Below the pieces are notes generated by a model. The model ran no database searches, was not told the DNA's origin, and saw nothing but the letters and a program-made list of their open reading frames with translations. Shown piece after piece: positions 10,744-20,127 of a stretch of DNA of 64,000 nt. The DNA comes from Actinoalloteichus fjordicus (GTDB taxonomy: Bacteria > Actinomycetota > Actinomycetes > Mycobacteriales > Pseudonocardiaceae): contig NZ_CP016076.1 in assembly GCF_001941625.1 (NCBI RefSeq), positions 2,170,001-2,234,000 of the forward strand, given 5' to 3'. The position numbers and the translations under genes were made by a program. Numbering within the stretch: position 1 is the first letter of the stretch; each line of letters starts with the position of its first letter.

Positions 10744-11856
10744 TCAGTCCTCGACCGTCCACGTCAGACTGAGCCGGTCCTCGCCCTGCTGGGGCGTCCA
10801 GCGCACCGAGGCAAGCCGGGTCGACTCTGGCAGCACGTAGACGGTGTGCCCGCCCGCCGTCTCGCCGGGCTGCACGCCGATCCGATACGGCGGCCGAGAG
10901 GACAGGGACACCGGCGCCTTGCCGATCTCCTGGCCGTCCTCACTGACCAGCATCAGGTAGAGGTCCGGCAGGGAGGCGAACGGGATCTGCCCTCGGTTGG
11001 TCAACTCGGTGTGCACGACCACCGCCCGCTCACCCTCCTGGAGCCGGTATCCCGCCGCCTCGAAGAGGAAGTTCGCCGGGTCCACCACTTCCAGGAGCTG
11101 GATGCGGAGCTGCTCGCCCTCCAACCCCTGGATGTCCAGGGCACTGCCCACCTCGCCGGTACGGCGGACGCTGGTCGCGGGGCCGGGCTGGGCGAGCACG
11201 TTGGTGGGCTGATCGCCCCTGGCCCACGAGGCAGACTGCGGCGGTCCCCAGGTGCTCATCGGGTCCTGCCCGCCCTGGGCGGGGAACGGCGTGCTGGGCG
11301 GGCCCGCGACCTGACCGGGCAGCGGGAAGGGCGTACTCGGCGGGCTGGGCTGCTGCGGGGCGGCGTGCGGGTGTGCCGCTGGTTGCTGCGGAGCGAACTG
11401 CTGCCCGTGGTGTGGTCCGGACTGGGCGCCGTGCATCGGGTAGGCGCCGCTGGGTGTCGCCTGCTGCATCGGATAGGGCCCGCTCTGGGCGGCCTGCGGG
11501 TAGACCCCGCTGGGGGTGCCCTGCGGGTACGGTCCGCTCACCGCGGCCGGGGGATACGGGCCGCTCGGGCCGCCGTGCATCGGATAGGCACCGCTCGGGG
11601 TGCCGGGCATCGGCGGGGCCTGCTGCTGGGGCGATCCTCCCCAGTAGCCGATCGCGGCCAACGCGCCGCGAATGCCCTGTGGATCGCATTCCACGCCGAC
11701 GATCAGGGGCAGGCCGCTGACCGACAACGCCGCCAGTCGCGCGGCCACCTCTCTGACGTCCATGCCGAGGTGGTTCGCCAGATCGGTCACGGAGGTACGG
11801 CCCGCCTCCGCGACCACGGCGAGCAGGCGAAGGTCCACGGGGTCCGGCGCTACCAC
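10744..11856 (-). CDS. Winged-helix protein with SGPYP-type repeats
   Basis: 370 residues in three parts. Residues 1-60 are a winged helix of AsnC/Lrp type (VDLRLLAVVAEAGRTSVTDL, then HLGMDVREVAARLAAL). Residues ~75-215 are a Pro/Gly/Gln/Tyr-rich disordered region with about eight imperfect five- to nine-residue repeats of the form SGxYP (SGAYPMHG, SGPYPPAA, SGPYPQG, SGVYPQA). Residues ~240-370 are a beta-rich domain resembling DUF4352-like immunoglobulin folds (VVVHTELTNRGQIPFASL, then YLMLVSEDGQEIGKAP). No signal peptide is visible, so it looks cytoplasmic. DNA binding and a sensing role for the beta domain are inference. Confidence 0.75.
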   Translation of the reverse strand: MVAPDPVDLRLLAVVAEAGRTSVTDLANHLGMDVREVAARLAALSVSGLPLIVGVECDPQGIRGALAAIGYWGGSPQQQAPPMPGTPSGAYPMHGGPSGPYPPAAVSGPYPQGTPSGVYPQAAQSGPYPMQQATPSGAYPMHGAQSGPHHGQQFAPQQPAAHPHAAPQQPSPPSTPFPLPGQVAGPPSTPFPAQGGQDPMSTWGPPQSASWARGDQPTNVLAQPGPATSVRRTGEVGSALDIQGLEGEQLRIQLLEVVDPANFLFEAAGYRLQEGERAVVVHTELTNRGQIPFASLPDLYLMLVSEDGQEIGKAPVSLSSRPPYRIGVQPGETAGGHTVYVLPESTRLASVRWTPQQGEDRLSLTWTVED

Positions 11857-12003
11857 GGTTGCGCACGCTACCCGGTCGGCCGGGGCCGATGACGCAGGGT
11901 TGTTGATCCGTCGGCTGCTCGGCGGGATTCCGCTGTGGACCGGACCGGCTCGGCGGCCGGGTCCGATCGTTGCTCATCCGATCGGACGGACCGGATTCCC
12001 GCC

Positions 12004-12792
12004 TCACCCGGCGGGCGCGTAGATCACGATCCAATGGTCCCGCTCGGCGTCGTGCAGCATCTCGCTCTGGAAGGTGAGCCATCCTCGGGTCGGGTGGCGC
12101 ACCTGTTTCACGGCGGACCGCCGGGCCCCGACCTCGCCTTGCGCCCAGTGGTTTCGGAAGGTGGCACTCGTCGCGGAGAGTTCCGCGAGCAGGGATCGGA
12201 GGTGCTCGTCGTCCGGGTACCGGCCCAGCGCCGAGCGAAGCTCCGCCGCAGCCCACCGGCCGTACTGGTGGGCTCCCTTGTCGCCGAGGACGTGGCGAGC
12301 CTCGGCGGTGAAGCCCTGGTGGATGATGTTGCGCCGGTACCGACCCACGCTGGGGATCGGGCCGAGGAGTTCGGTGGCGGCGGCATTGCGCGCCAGCACG
12401 TTCAGGCGCCCGTCGTGGACGGTGACGGGGACGGTGTCGTCCAGGCCGCGCAGCAGTCGGCGGAGCCCCGGTCGGATCTCGCTGTCCGGGGCGAGCGGCT
12501 CGGGCGGCAGCTCGCCCGCGAGCCGGAACAGGTGATCCCGCTCGGCGGCCGTGAGGCCGAGGGCCCGTGCCAGCGCGGTGAGGATCTCCCGTGAGGGACG
12601 CTGCGCTCGCCCCTGCTCGAGGCGGGTGTAGTACTCGACGGAGATCCCGGCGGCCTCGGCCAGCTCCTGCCGTCGCAGCCCCGGTACCTGCCTGCGCGAC
12701 GCCCGCCCGACGGCCCGCTGGGCTGGCGGCGCCATCATGGCCCGCCGACCACGCAGGTACTTCCCGAAGTCCGCCCTGTTCCCCGTCGACAT
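12004..12792 (-). CDS. XRE-family regulator with MmyB-type domain
   Basis: About 262 residues from MSTGNRADFGKYLRGRR; an ATG three codons upstream (12801) is an alternative start. The N-terminal helix-turn-helix reads VPGLRRQELAEAAGISVEYY then TRLEQGRAQRPS, the hallmark of the MmyB group. The C-terminal ligand-binding domain (MmyB_LBD) follows with VTVHDGRLNVLARNAAATEL and a conserved run of Trp/Arg residues. It is divergent from the SDR gene at 12985 with about 190 bp between starts. This regulator/SDR arrangement is common in actinomycetes and suggests the regulator controls the reductase. Confidence 0.9.
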   Translation of the reverse strand: MSTGNRADFGKYLRGRRAMMAPPAQRAVGRASRRQVPGLRRQELAEAAGISVEYYTRLEQGRAQRPSREILTALARALGLTAAERDHLFRLAGELPPEPLAPDSEIRPGLRRLLRGLDDTVPVTVHDGRLNVLARNAAATELLGPIPSVGRYRRNIIHQGFTAEARHVLGDKGAHQYGRWAAAELRSALGRYPDDEHLRSLLAELSATSATFRNHWAQGEVGARRSAVKQVRHPTRGWLTFQSEMLHDAERDHWIVIYAPAG

Positions 12793-12984
12793 GGACACCA
12801 TTCTGCCGCCGGCCGCCCGGTGGACTGGCCCTCCCAGTACCAGGCGTGCGGGAGTCTTCCCGGCCTGCGGGCGGTCCAGCACAGTCGTCGTAGAGCGCGA
12901 CCCGTGCCGGGCGGCACGAGCGCTCGTCCACCGCAGTCATCGGCAGCATCCACCTGAAGACATCAAGACAAGGGAGTGCCCCTC

Positions 12985-13734
12985 GTGCCCACGAACCGCA
13001 TCGCGCTCGTCACCGGAGCCAACCAGGGCATGGGAAAGCAGGTCGCGAAAGAGCTGGTCTCGGACGGGGTCGCCGTGTTCGTCGGGTCCCGTGATCTCGT
13101 CCGAGGCGAGGCGGCGGCCGCCGAGATCGGCGACGGCGCCACCGCGCTCGCGCTCGACGTGACCGACGCGGCGTCGATCGCCTCGGCCGCCGAGCGGATT
13201 CGCGCGGAGGCCGGTCGGCTCGACCTCCTCGTCAACAACGCCGCCATCGCCACCCGCACCGCCGTCGACCTGGCCGAGTTCCGTGCCATGGCGAAGGCGA
13301 GCATCGCCCCGCTCGACGAGGTGCGGGCTGTCTGGGAGGTGAACGTCTTCGGCCCGCTGGCGGTGTACCAGGCCATGCTGCCGCTGCTTCGCCGGTCGTC
13401 GGACGCGCGCATCGTGAACGTGACGAGCGCGCTGGGCTCGATGACGACCGTTGCAGACCCGATCTTCGCGTTCCACGCGGGCTTCGAGCCGATCTACGCC
13501 GCGTCGAAGACGGCGCTCAACGCCGTGACGCTGTCCATGATGGTCGAGTTGGCATCGACCGACATCAAGGTCAACCTCGTCTCGCCGGGGTTCGCGAACA
13601 CTGCGTTGGTCAACTTCGAGGGGACGGAGTCGGTCGAGGACGCCTCCCGCGAGGTGATGCGCGTCGCCCGTCTCGGCCCGACGGGCCCGACCGGGACCTT
13701 CACCCGTTGGGAGGGTGAGCACATCCCCTGGTGA
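12985..13734 (+). CDS. SDR-family NAD(P)-dependent oxidoreductase
   Basis: Classical short-chain dehydrogenase/reductase of 249 residues. The Rossmann cofactor motif is TGANQGMG at the N-terminus, the NNAG-type motif is NNAAIA, and the active site is Tyr-x-x-x-Lys in IYAASKTALNAVTLS, with the upstream catalytic Ser in VNVTSALGS. GTG at 12985 was chosen because AGGGAG lies eight bases upstream; a GTG at 12976 overlaps that ribosome-binding site. The substrate is unknown. It is divergent from an XRE/MmyB regulator that probably controls it. Confidence 0.9.
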   Translation: MPTNRIALVTGANQGMGKQVAKELVSDGVAVFVGSRDLVRGEAAAAEIGDGATALALDVTDAASIASAAERIRAEAGRLDLLVNNAAIATRTAVDLAEFRAMAKASIAPLDEVRAVWEVNVFGPLAVYQAMLPLLRRSSDARIVNVTSALGSMTTVADPIFAFHAGFEPIYAASKTALNAVTLSMMVELASTDIKVNLVSPGFANTALVNFEGTESVEDASREVMRVARLGPTGPTGTFTRWEGEHIPW

Positions 13735-14007
13735 CCCGCTTCCGGCAGCAGGGCCGGACACCGCCGACGCGCCGACGAGGACGGTCCTGGTCGTCCTCGT
13801 CGAGGGATCGGACGGGGTCGCGTCGAGCTATTCCACGATGCGGGTGCATCGGCACGGTGCCGCACTTCCCCGTGCCGCCTTCCCCGCGCTGCCACAGCCG
13901 TGGCGTGGGATCGTGCGGCGCTCAGCCGAGTTCGCCGGCGACCACCACGCAGGCCGCCGTCGCCCCGAGGCAACTCACCGGATCACCGGCGTCTTCGGTG
14001 ACACGGC

Positions 14008-14853
14008 TCAATCCCACCAGAAGGACCAAGAGTTTTTTCCGAGAATGTCCTCCGCGTAGTCGCGGAGGGTGCCGGGGCCCTGGTCGATGTTGTCCGGGCA
14101 GAAGGTCCAGTGCTCGGCGGCGACGTGCTCGGCGTGCTCCTGCGTGGTGGGCGGGGCCGCGATGCTCAGGTCGAGGGTGTCGAATCCGATGCGGACGACG
14201 CGGGCGCCGAACCGGTCCTCCCAGCTGCGGACGATCGCGGCCATCGGCGCGGTGCGATCCGAGTGGTTGGTGGGGCCCATCCAGCCGATGACCGCCAGGG
14301 CGTCGGCGCTGCGCGGCGCGGCGACCAGCCCGAGCCGTCCGGAGTCCGACGCCGTCAGGTCGGCGTACCAGTCGGCGACCTCTTCTGCGGTGCGCGGGGA
14401 CGTCCCCGCCGTCGCCAGGCCGGGGAAGGTCGAGTCGAAGGGCGTGAGATGTCCGGTGTCGGTGCTGCCGGAGGGCTCCAGCCAATCGGCCCAGATGTCG
14501 GCCATGACCCGTGCCGCGTCGTGACGGTCGACGTCGGCGACCGTCTCGGGGGCCAGTTCCCCGGTCTCCCAGGGCAGGCCGCCGTGCTCGGCGGTCTCCA
14601 GGATCAGCGGCCACAGTCCCGAGACGGCGTGTTCGGTGCGCAGCCGGGCCCAGAGTGCGCCGTCGGCGGCGTCATCGCCGAGCCAGAGTGCGGGCCTGGT
14701 CCGCGACGCCACGGTCCGCGCGAAGCTCTCGTCCGGCAGGATCAGCCGCCCGGGGGGCAGCGGCATCGACAGGGTGCGGCCCGCCCTCCCCTCGGGGAAG
14801 AGCGATCCCCAGTCGTCGAGCGGCTGGGCGGTGGTGCTGGGCTGGTCGATCAC
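14008..14853 (-). CDS. DUF4253 domain-containing protein
   Basis: 281 residues of unknown function. The DUF4253 domain fills the C-terminal half, ending in the typical Trp-rich tail (SWSFWWD) after motifs such as WEDRFGARVVRIGFDTLDLS and AAEHWTFCPDNIDQG. The GTG at 14853 was chosen because GGGAGG sits seven bases upstream; codons further upstream are Arg/Pro-rich and in non-coding-like sequence. It is divergent from the first P450 gene. A decayed second copy of its 5' half lies at 16565-16798, also divergent from a P450, so the gene pair was duplicated as a unit. Confidence 0.85.
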   Translation of the reverse strand: MIDQPSTTAQPLDDWGSLFPEGRAGRTLSMPLPPGRLILPDESFARTVASRTRPALWLGDDAADGALWARLRTEHAVSGLWPLILETAEHGGLPWETGELAPETVADVDRHDAARVMADIWADWLEPSGSTDTGHLTPFDSTFPGLATAGTSPRTAEEVADWYADLTASDSGRLGLVAAPRSADALAVIGWMGPTNHSDRTAPMAAIVRSWEDRFGARVVRIGFDTLDLSIAAPPTTQEHAEHVAAEHWTFCPDNIDQGPGTLRDYAEDILGKNSWSFWWD

Positions 14854-15203
14854 GTCGAGACCTCCCGGAGAGCGAGCCCGAAGTCGCGGCAGCGCCGATG
14901 CTCTCATGCCCGGCGGCGGGCCAAGCCGATCAACCGGGGAAGTTTGTTCTTGTTTTTGCTCGTTCGGCCGGTCTCGGCGGCGTGGCGGCGGTGCAGCGGT
15001 CACCGGGGCGTCTCGGCAGGTTCACCCACCGGAGTGGCGAGTGCGCGCTGATTGCCCGATCGTCGTGGGGATCGGGGGTGATCGGGCCGCGAATGGCAGG
15101 CCGCGTTAGTCCGATCAGGTGAATGTCGACGGTAGGTCGAATGGTGTGCAGTCGGGTTCAGCAGGCACATCGCGATCATCGCACCGTCTGGTGTGCCCTG
15201 GGT

Positions 15204-15234
15204 CACTCCGTTACGTGTGTTTACTGGAGTTGTC
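15204..15234 (+). promoter_or_regulatory. Conserved promoter block upstream of first P450
   Basis: A 31-base segment (CACTCCGTTACGTG, then TGTTTACTGGAGTTGTC) recurs at 17120-17150 before the second P450 with 26 of 31 bases identical. In both places exactly 35 bases separate it from the P450 ATG. Core promoter or regulator site is inferred from that conservation and spacing. Confidence 0.5.
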
Positions 15235-15269
15235 AGGTATTGCGCCAGTTCTCATCCTGTGGAGAGTCC

Positions 15270-16475
15270 ATGACCGGAGTGCCTTCGTCCGCTGAGCAGA
15301 CCGAGGATTTCGAGAAGGTGGTGCTGGGGGATCCGCACCCCGCTTACCGGGAATTACGCATCGAGGGCCCGGTTCGGCGGATGGTGATCCCGGAACGGGA
15401 GGCGGCCTGGATCGTGACCCGCTATGACGAGGCTCGTGCCGCGTTGGCCGACCCCGCATTGCAGAAGTCGCCGCCCGCCATCGCGAGCGGACGGTTCACC
15501 GAGGACGAGTACTTCAGTCAGGAACTCAGCGCCAACCTGCTGCAGGCGGATCAGCCCGAGCACACCAGGCTGCGCAAGCTGGTCACCAAGGCGTTCACCT
15601 CTCGTCGGGTCGCGGCGCTGCGCCCGCGTATCGAGCAGATCGCCGACGATCTGCTCGACGAGATGGAGGGCCACACCGAGCTGGACCTGCTCGATGCCTT
15701 CGCCTTTCCGCTGCCGATGACGGTCATCTGCGAGTTCCTCGGGGTTCCCGACGAGGACCGCGACGACTTCCGCCAGTGGTCGAACCTGCTACTCGACGTC
15801 GACTCGCCGGAGACCGCTCCCGCGTCCGCGAGCATGGCGGCCTACCTGATGAGGCTCATCGCGGCCAAGCGGGAGGCACCCGCCGACGACCTGTTGACCG
15901 CGTTGATCCAGGCCAAGGACGACGAGGACCGGCTCTCCGAGCGCGAGCTGGTGGGCATGGTCTTCGTCCTGCTGGTCGCGGGGCACGAGACGACCGTCAA
16001 CCTGATCGGCAACGGCGTGCACGCGCTGCTGCGCCACCCCGACCAGCTGGCCGCTCTGAAGGCCGACCCCGGCCTGCTCCCTGGTGCGGTCGAGGAGTTT
16101 CTGCGTTTCGACGGACCCGTCCATCTCGCGACGATGCGTTGGGCCTCCGCCGACATGACCTTGTACGGGGCGCAGGTGTCGGCAGGGGACCCGGTGCTGG
16201 TGTCGCTGCTGTCGGCCAACCGGGACCCGAGTCGCTTCGAGGAGCCCGACCGGCTCGACGTCACCAGGACTCCGGGGGGCCACCTCGCGTTCGGACACGG
16301 AATCCACTTCTGCCTCGGCGCACCGCTCGCCAGGATGGAGGGCGAGATCGCCTTCGGCAGGCTGCTCGCCCGCTTCCCCGAGCTGAGCCTTGCGGGTGAG
16401 CCGGAGACGCTGAGTTGGCGCTACAGCACGCTGATCCGCGGGCTGGAGACGCTGCCGGTGCGGCTCACCGCCTGA
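15270..16475 (+). CDS. Cytochrome P450, copy 1
   Basis: 401-residue class I bacterial cytochrome P450, a haem-thiolate monooxygenase that needs ferredoxin and ferredoxin reductase. The I-helix oxygen-activation motif is LLVAGHETT, the K-helix ExxR is in [11 protein letters not shown], and the haem-binding loop is FGHGIHFCLGAPLAR with the axial Cys. The start is the ATG at 15270 preceded by GGAGAG; it matches the start of the paralogue at 17186. Substrate unknown. It has no dedicated redox partner beside it; an FprA-like reductase lies 8 kb away. It belongs to a duplicated DUF4253/P450 unit. Confidence 0.93.
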   Translation: MTGVPSSAEQTEDFEKVVLGDPHPAYRELRIEGPVRRMVIPEREAAWIVTRYDEARAALADPALQKSPPAIASGRFTEDEYFSQELSANLLQADQPEHTRLRKLVTKAFTSRRVAALRPRIEQIADDLLDEMEGHTELDLLDAFAFPLPMTVICEFLGVPDEDRDDFRQWSNLLLDVDSPETAPASASMAAYLMRLIAAKREAPADDLLTALIQAKDDEDRLSERELVGMVFVLLVAGHETTVNLIGNGVHALLRHPDQLAALKADPGLLPGAVEEFLRFDGPVHLATMRWASADMTLYGAQVSAGDPVLVSLLSANRDPSRFEEPDRLDVTRTPGGHLAFGHGIHFCLGAPLARMEGEIAFGRLLARFPELSLAGEPETLSWRYSTLIRGLETLPVRLTA

Positions 16476-16564
16476 ACCGGCGGGCACCCGGCCCGTCGGT
16501 GCGGGAGTCGGGGACGACCTGCTCGACCGAGGTGCGGCCCGGGCCGCTGCGCGGCGTGCGAGTG

Positions 16565-16798
16565 CCGCCGCTGTGGGCGGGCCGCCTGCTCGGCGTTCGC
16601 CGGGATCGGCGGCCCGAGCCCGAGGCGGTGTGCGTGAAGCGCAGCCCGGTCGGAAGGAGCCGTCGGAGGTCTCGTCGCCGATCCCGAGCACCCGCCTGAT
16701 CCGCGACGCCACGGGCTGCGGCGAGGGCAGCCCTCGCCCGGGCGGCGGTGTTCGGGCGTCGTGGAGCGGTTCGGCGGTGGCGCCGGGCTGGTCGATCA
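16565..16798 (-). pseudogene. Decayed 5' half of a second DUF4253 gene
   Basis: On the minus strand this stretch reads LIDQPGATAEPLHDA, matching VIDQPSTTAQPLDDW at the start of the intact DUF4253 protein. Further in, VASRIRRVLGIGDETSDG matches VASRTRPALWLGDDAADG, after shifts of frame and internal deletions. Plus-strand DNA also aligns, for example GAGCGGTTCGGCGGTGGCGC against GAGCGGCTGGGCGGTGGTGC. The equivalent of the GTG start is now CTG. The DUF4253 domain itself is missing. It sits divergent to the second P450, mirroring the intact pair. Confidence 0.8.
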
Positions 16799-17119
16799 GG
16801 CGGAACCTTCTCCGAGCGCGAGTCCGAGCGCGGTCGCGCTGCGGCTCTCGTGCTCGGGGCACGTCGTTCGCCGGAGGTCCGCCTGCTCGTCGCTCGTTCG
16901 GCCGGTCTGGATGGGTCTCGGCGTAGCGGCGTCATCCCGTCGGCTCGCCGGGCCACCCGTTGCGAGGGAGCGGAGGCTGCCTGATCGTCACCCGAATCCC
17001 CGGTGTGATCGGGCAGCGAATGCCGACCTGAATGACTTCGATCCGGTGGATGCCGAGGAATGTCCGGCCTCGCTCACCAGGTACGTCGCCGCCCGTTCGG
17101 CTCAAGGCTTGTTTCTCGG

Positions 17120-17150
17120 CACTCTGTTACGCATGTTCACTGGAGTCGTC
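17120..17150 (+). promoter_or_regulatory. Conserved promoter block upstream of second P450
   Basis: Second copy of the 31-base block at 15204-15234 (CACTCTGTTACGCA, then TGTTCACTGGAGTCGTC), five mismatches apart, again 35 bases before the ATG. Its survival next to a pseudogene suggests it serves the P450 rather than the DUF4253 gene. Confidence 0.5.
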
Positions 17151-17185
17151 CGGAATTGCGCCGATTCCCCCGCCGTGGAGTGTTC

Positions 17186-18400
17186 ATGTCCCTGTCGCCG
17201 TCGTCTACTGAGCAGATCGATGATTTCGAGAAGGTGGTGCTGAGCGACCCGCATCAGGCTTACCGCGTACTCCGTGCCGACGGTCCGGTACGGAAGATGC
17301 AGATGCCCGATGGGATGAAGGCCTGGGTCATCACCCGTTATGACGAGGCTCGTGCCGCGCTGGCCGACCCGGCGCTCCAGAAGGCACCGCCCGCCGGCGG
17401 GATGGCCGAGCAGGGACTCCAGCAGCTCGACGACGACTTCTCCGACGACCTGGCGGCCAACCTGATCACGGTGGACCCCCCTGAGCACACCAGACTGCGC
17501 AAGCTCGTGACCAAGGCCTTCACCTCCCGTCGGGTCGAGGCGCTGCGTCCGCGTATCGAGCAGATCGCCGACGAGCTGCTGGACGAGATGGCGAACCACA
17601 CCGAGGTGGACCTGCTCGACGCGTTCGCCTTTCCGCTGCCGATGACGGTCATCTGCGAGTTCCTCGGGGTTCCCGACGAGGATCGTGACGACTTCCGCCA
17701 GTGGTCCAAGTACCTGCTCGACGTCGACTCCGCCGAGGCCGGTCCCGTGTCGGCGAGCATGGCCGCGTACCTGATGCGACTCATCGCGACCAAGCGAGAC
17801 GATCCCGGCGACGACCTGCTCACCGCGCTGATCCAGGCCAGGGACGACGACGACCGACTCTCCGAGCAGGAACTGGTGAGCATGGTCTTCGTCCTGCTGT
17901 TGGCGGGACACGAGACGACCGTGAGCCTGATCAGCAACGGCGTGCTCGCCCTGCTACGGCATCCCGAGCAGCTCGCCGCCCTGACGGCCGACCCCGGCCT
18001 GCTCCCGGGTGCGGTCGAGGAGTTCCTGCGTTTCGACGGGCCCATCCATCTCGCGACGCTGCGCTGGGCCACCACGGACCTGACTCTGCACGGTGCCTCG
18101 GTGGCGGCCGGGGAGCCGGTGCTCGTCTCACTGCTGTCGGCGAACCGCGACGCGAGCCGTTTCGACGACCCCGATCGGTTCGACATCACCAGGAAGCCCG
18201 AGAGTCACCTCGCATTCGGACACGGAATCCACTACTGCCTCGGTGCGGCGTTGGCGAGGCTGGAAGGCGAGATCGCCTTCGGCAGGCTGCTCGCTCGATT
18301 CCCGGACCTGAGCCTGGCAGGCGAGCCCGAGGCGCTGCAGTGGCGCCACAGCACGCTCATCCGAGGCGTGGAGCGGCTGCCGGTGCGGCTCGCGGCCTGA
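17186..18400 (+). CDS. Cytochrome P450, copy 2
   Basis: 404-residue paralogue of the P450 at 15270, very similar along its whole length (shared runs include [21 protein letters not shown]-like text, [12 protein letters not shown] and [14 protein letters not shown]). Motifs: I-helix [10 protein letters not shown]-helix [11 protein letters not shown], haem loop [16 protein letters not shown] three-residue-longer region after the N-terminal third ([18 protein letters not shown]) and a different set of substrate-recognition residues suggest diverged specificity. ATG start at 17186. The two genes arose by tandem duplication together with the upstream DUF4253 gene. Confidence 0.93.
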   Translation: MSLSPSSTEQIDDFEKVVLSDPHQAYRVLRADGPVRKMQMPDGMKAWVITRYDEARAALADPALQKAPPAGGMAEQGLQQLDDDFSDDLAANLITVDPPEHTRLRKLVTKAFTSRRVEALRPRIEQIADELLDEMANHTEVDLLDAFAFPLPMTVICEFLGVPDEDRDDFRQWSKYLLDVDSAEAGPVSASMAAYLMRLIATKRDDPGDDLLTALIQARDDDDRLSEQELVSMVFVLLLAGHETTVSLISNGVLALLRHPEQLAALTADPGLLPGAVEEFLRFDGPIHLATLRWATTDLTLHGASVAAGEPVLVSLLSANRDASRFDDPDRFDITRKPESHLAFGHGIHYCLGAALARLEGEIAFGRLLARFPDLSLAGEPEALQWRHSTLIRGVERLPVRLAA

Positions 18401-18713
18401 TCCGGTGGTGCCTGGCCTCTGGCCGTCCCCGGCGGCCTTCGCGTCCTCCTCGGCGACCGGACGAGCCCCGGCCGCCGAGGGGCGGGCCGCCGCCCGGCGG
18501 CGGCGGACCTCGGCCGCTCCGAGGTGCGCAGCACCGCCGCTGTCGGGTCCCGACCCCGGCGACGCCTCGACCGCCGGGCAGGCGCCGGACTCGGCCCGCA
18601 GATCCGCCTCGGTCGCGGGCTCCGGACCGTCGCGAGCGCCCGAGGCGGCCGCATCCCGTACGCCCGCTCGGGTCTTCGCCTGCACCGGCCGAACGGGCCT
18701 TAAGCTCCCGGAC
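18401..18713. other. 313-bp region upstream of bioA
   Basis: GC-rich spacer between the second P450 and bioA. Frames across it translate to Ala/Pro/Arg-rich sequence without a domain. It should hold the bioA promoter, but no convincing -35/-10 pair or operator was found. Confidence 0.35.
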
Positions 18714-20006
18714 GTGGATTCCGCCCGGCTGATCGAACTGGACCGTGCCCACGTCTGGCACCCCTACGGCCCGATGCCCGGTGTGGTCGATCCGCTCGTC
18801 GTGGAGTCGGCGTCCGGGGTCCGACTGCGGACCGCGGAGCCGATCGAGGGCCGGGACGAGCTGATCGACGGCATGTCCTCCTGGTGGTCGGCGATCCACG
18901 GCTACCGCAATCCCGTGCTCGACGCGGCGATCACCGACCAGCTCGGCCGGATGAGCCACGTCATGTTCGGCGGCCTCACCCATGAGCCGGCCGTCGCGCT
19001 GTGCGCCCGCCTCGTGGAGATCACCCCGGCTCCGCTGCGCCACGTCTTCCTCTCCGACTCCGGGTCGGTGTCGGTGGAGGTGGCGATCAAGATGTGCCTC
19101 CAGTACTGGCGTTCGGTCGGCAGGCCGGCGAAGCGTCGCCTGCTCACCTGGCGAGGCGGCTATCACGGTGACACCTTCCACCCGATGAGCGTCTGCGACC
19201 CCGACGGCGGCATGCATTCGCTGTGGCGAGGGGTGCTGCCGGAACAGGTCTTCGTCCCGGCGCCGCCGCCGGGCTTCGACGTCGGCGTCGACCACGACTA
19301 CGTCGCGCTGCTGGCCCGCGAGATCGAGGAGCACGCCGACGAACTCGCCGCGGTGATCGTCGAGCCGGTCGTGCAGAACGCGGGCGGGATGCGATTCCAC
19401 GACCCCCGGTATCTGCACGTCCTGCGGGAGCTGACCCTGGCCAACGACGTGCTGCTGATCTTCGACGAGATCGCCACCGGCTTCGGCCGCACCGGGGAGC
19501 TGTTCGCTGCGGACCATGCGGGGATCAGCCCCGACGTCATGTGCGTCGGCAAGGCCCTGACCGGCGGATACCTGTCCCTGGCCGCGACCCTGTGCACCGA
19601 GCGGGTGGCCGACGGCATCTCCAGGGGGGAGCAGCCGGTACTCGCCCACGGGCCGACGTTCATGGGCAATCCGCTGGCCTGCGCGGCGGCGGGGGCGTCT
19701 CTCGACCTGCTGGCGGGCGACGACTGGCGACGAGCGGTCCGACGTATCGAGAGCGGACTCGCCTGCGGCCTGGCCCCGGCCCGCGACCTGCCCTCGGTGC
19801 GCGGCGTGCGGGTCCTGGGCGCGATCGGCGCGATCCAGCTCGACCATCAGGTGGACATGGTCGCCGCGCGGACGGTCGCCGCCCGGCACGGTGTCTGGCT
19901 GCGCCCCTTCGGCGAGCTGGTCTACACGATGCCGCCCTACGTCATCGGTGACGACGACCTCGCCGCCGTCACCGCCGCGATGACCGAGATCGCCGCCACG
20001 CTCTGA
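18714..20006 (+). CDS. bioA: Adenosylmethionine-8-amino-7-oxononanoate aminotransferase
   Basis: PLP-dependent class III aminotransferase that makes 7,8-diaminopelargonate (DAPA) in biotin synthesis using S-adenosylmethionine as amino donor. 430 residues. Signatures: [11 protein letters not shown] near the N-terminus, [38 protein letters not shown], and the PLP lysine in [20 protein letters not shown] at 18714 was chosen because it gives the family N-terminus ([17 protein letters not shown]). bioD follows after 121 bp; bioF, often between them, is not here. Confidence 0.95.
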   Translation: MDSARLIELDRAHVWHPYGPMPGVVDPLVVESASGVRLRTAEPIEGRDELIDGMSSWWSAIHGYRNPVLDAAITDQLGRMSHVMFGGLTHEPAVALCARLVEITPAPLRHVFLSDSGSVSVEVAIKMCLQYWRSVGRPAKRRLLTWRGGYHGDTFHPMSVCDPDGGMHSLWRGVLPEQVFVPAPPPGFDVGVDHDYVALLAREIEEHADELAAVIVEPVVQNAGGMRFHDPRYLHVLRELTLANDVLLIFDEIATGFGRTGELFAADHAGISPDVMCVGKALTGGYLSLAATLCTERVADGISRGEQPVLAHGPTFMGNPLACAAAGASLDLLAGDDWRRAVRRIESGLACGLAPARDLPSVRGVRVLGAIGAIQLDHQVDMVAARTVAARHGVWLRPFGELVYTMPPYVIGDDDLAAVTAAMTEIAATL

Positions 20007-20016
20007 CCGGCGCGGA

Positions 20017-20035
20017 CGGCAGGCAGACCCTGCCG
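20017..20035 (+). terminator. Small hairpin after bioA
   Basis: Perfect 7-bp inverted repeat CGGCAGG-CAGAC-CCTGCCG starting 11 bases after the bioA stop. Short and without a T tract, so it may be a weak terminator or incidental. Confidence 0.3.
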
Positions 20036-20127
20036 GCAGCCTCCTAGGGTGCCTGCTGCGCCGTCGATCGCGACGCGGGCGAACCGCCTCGTCGAGAGGC
20101 GCACTCCGCTGCCTCTAGGCTCGGCAG

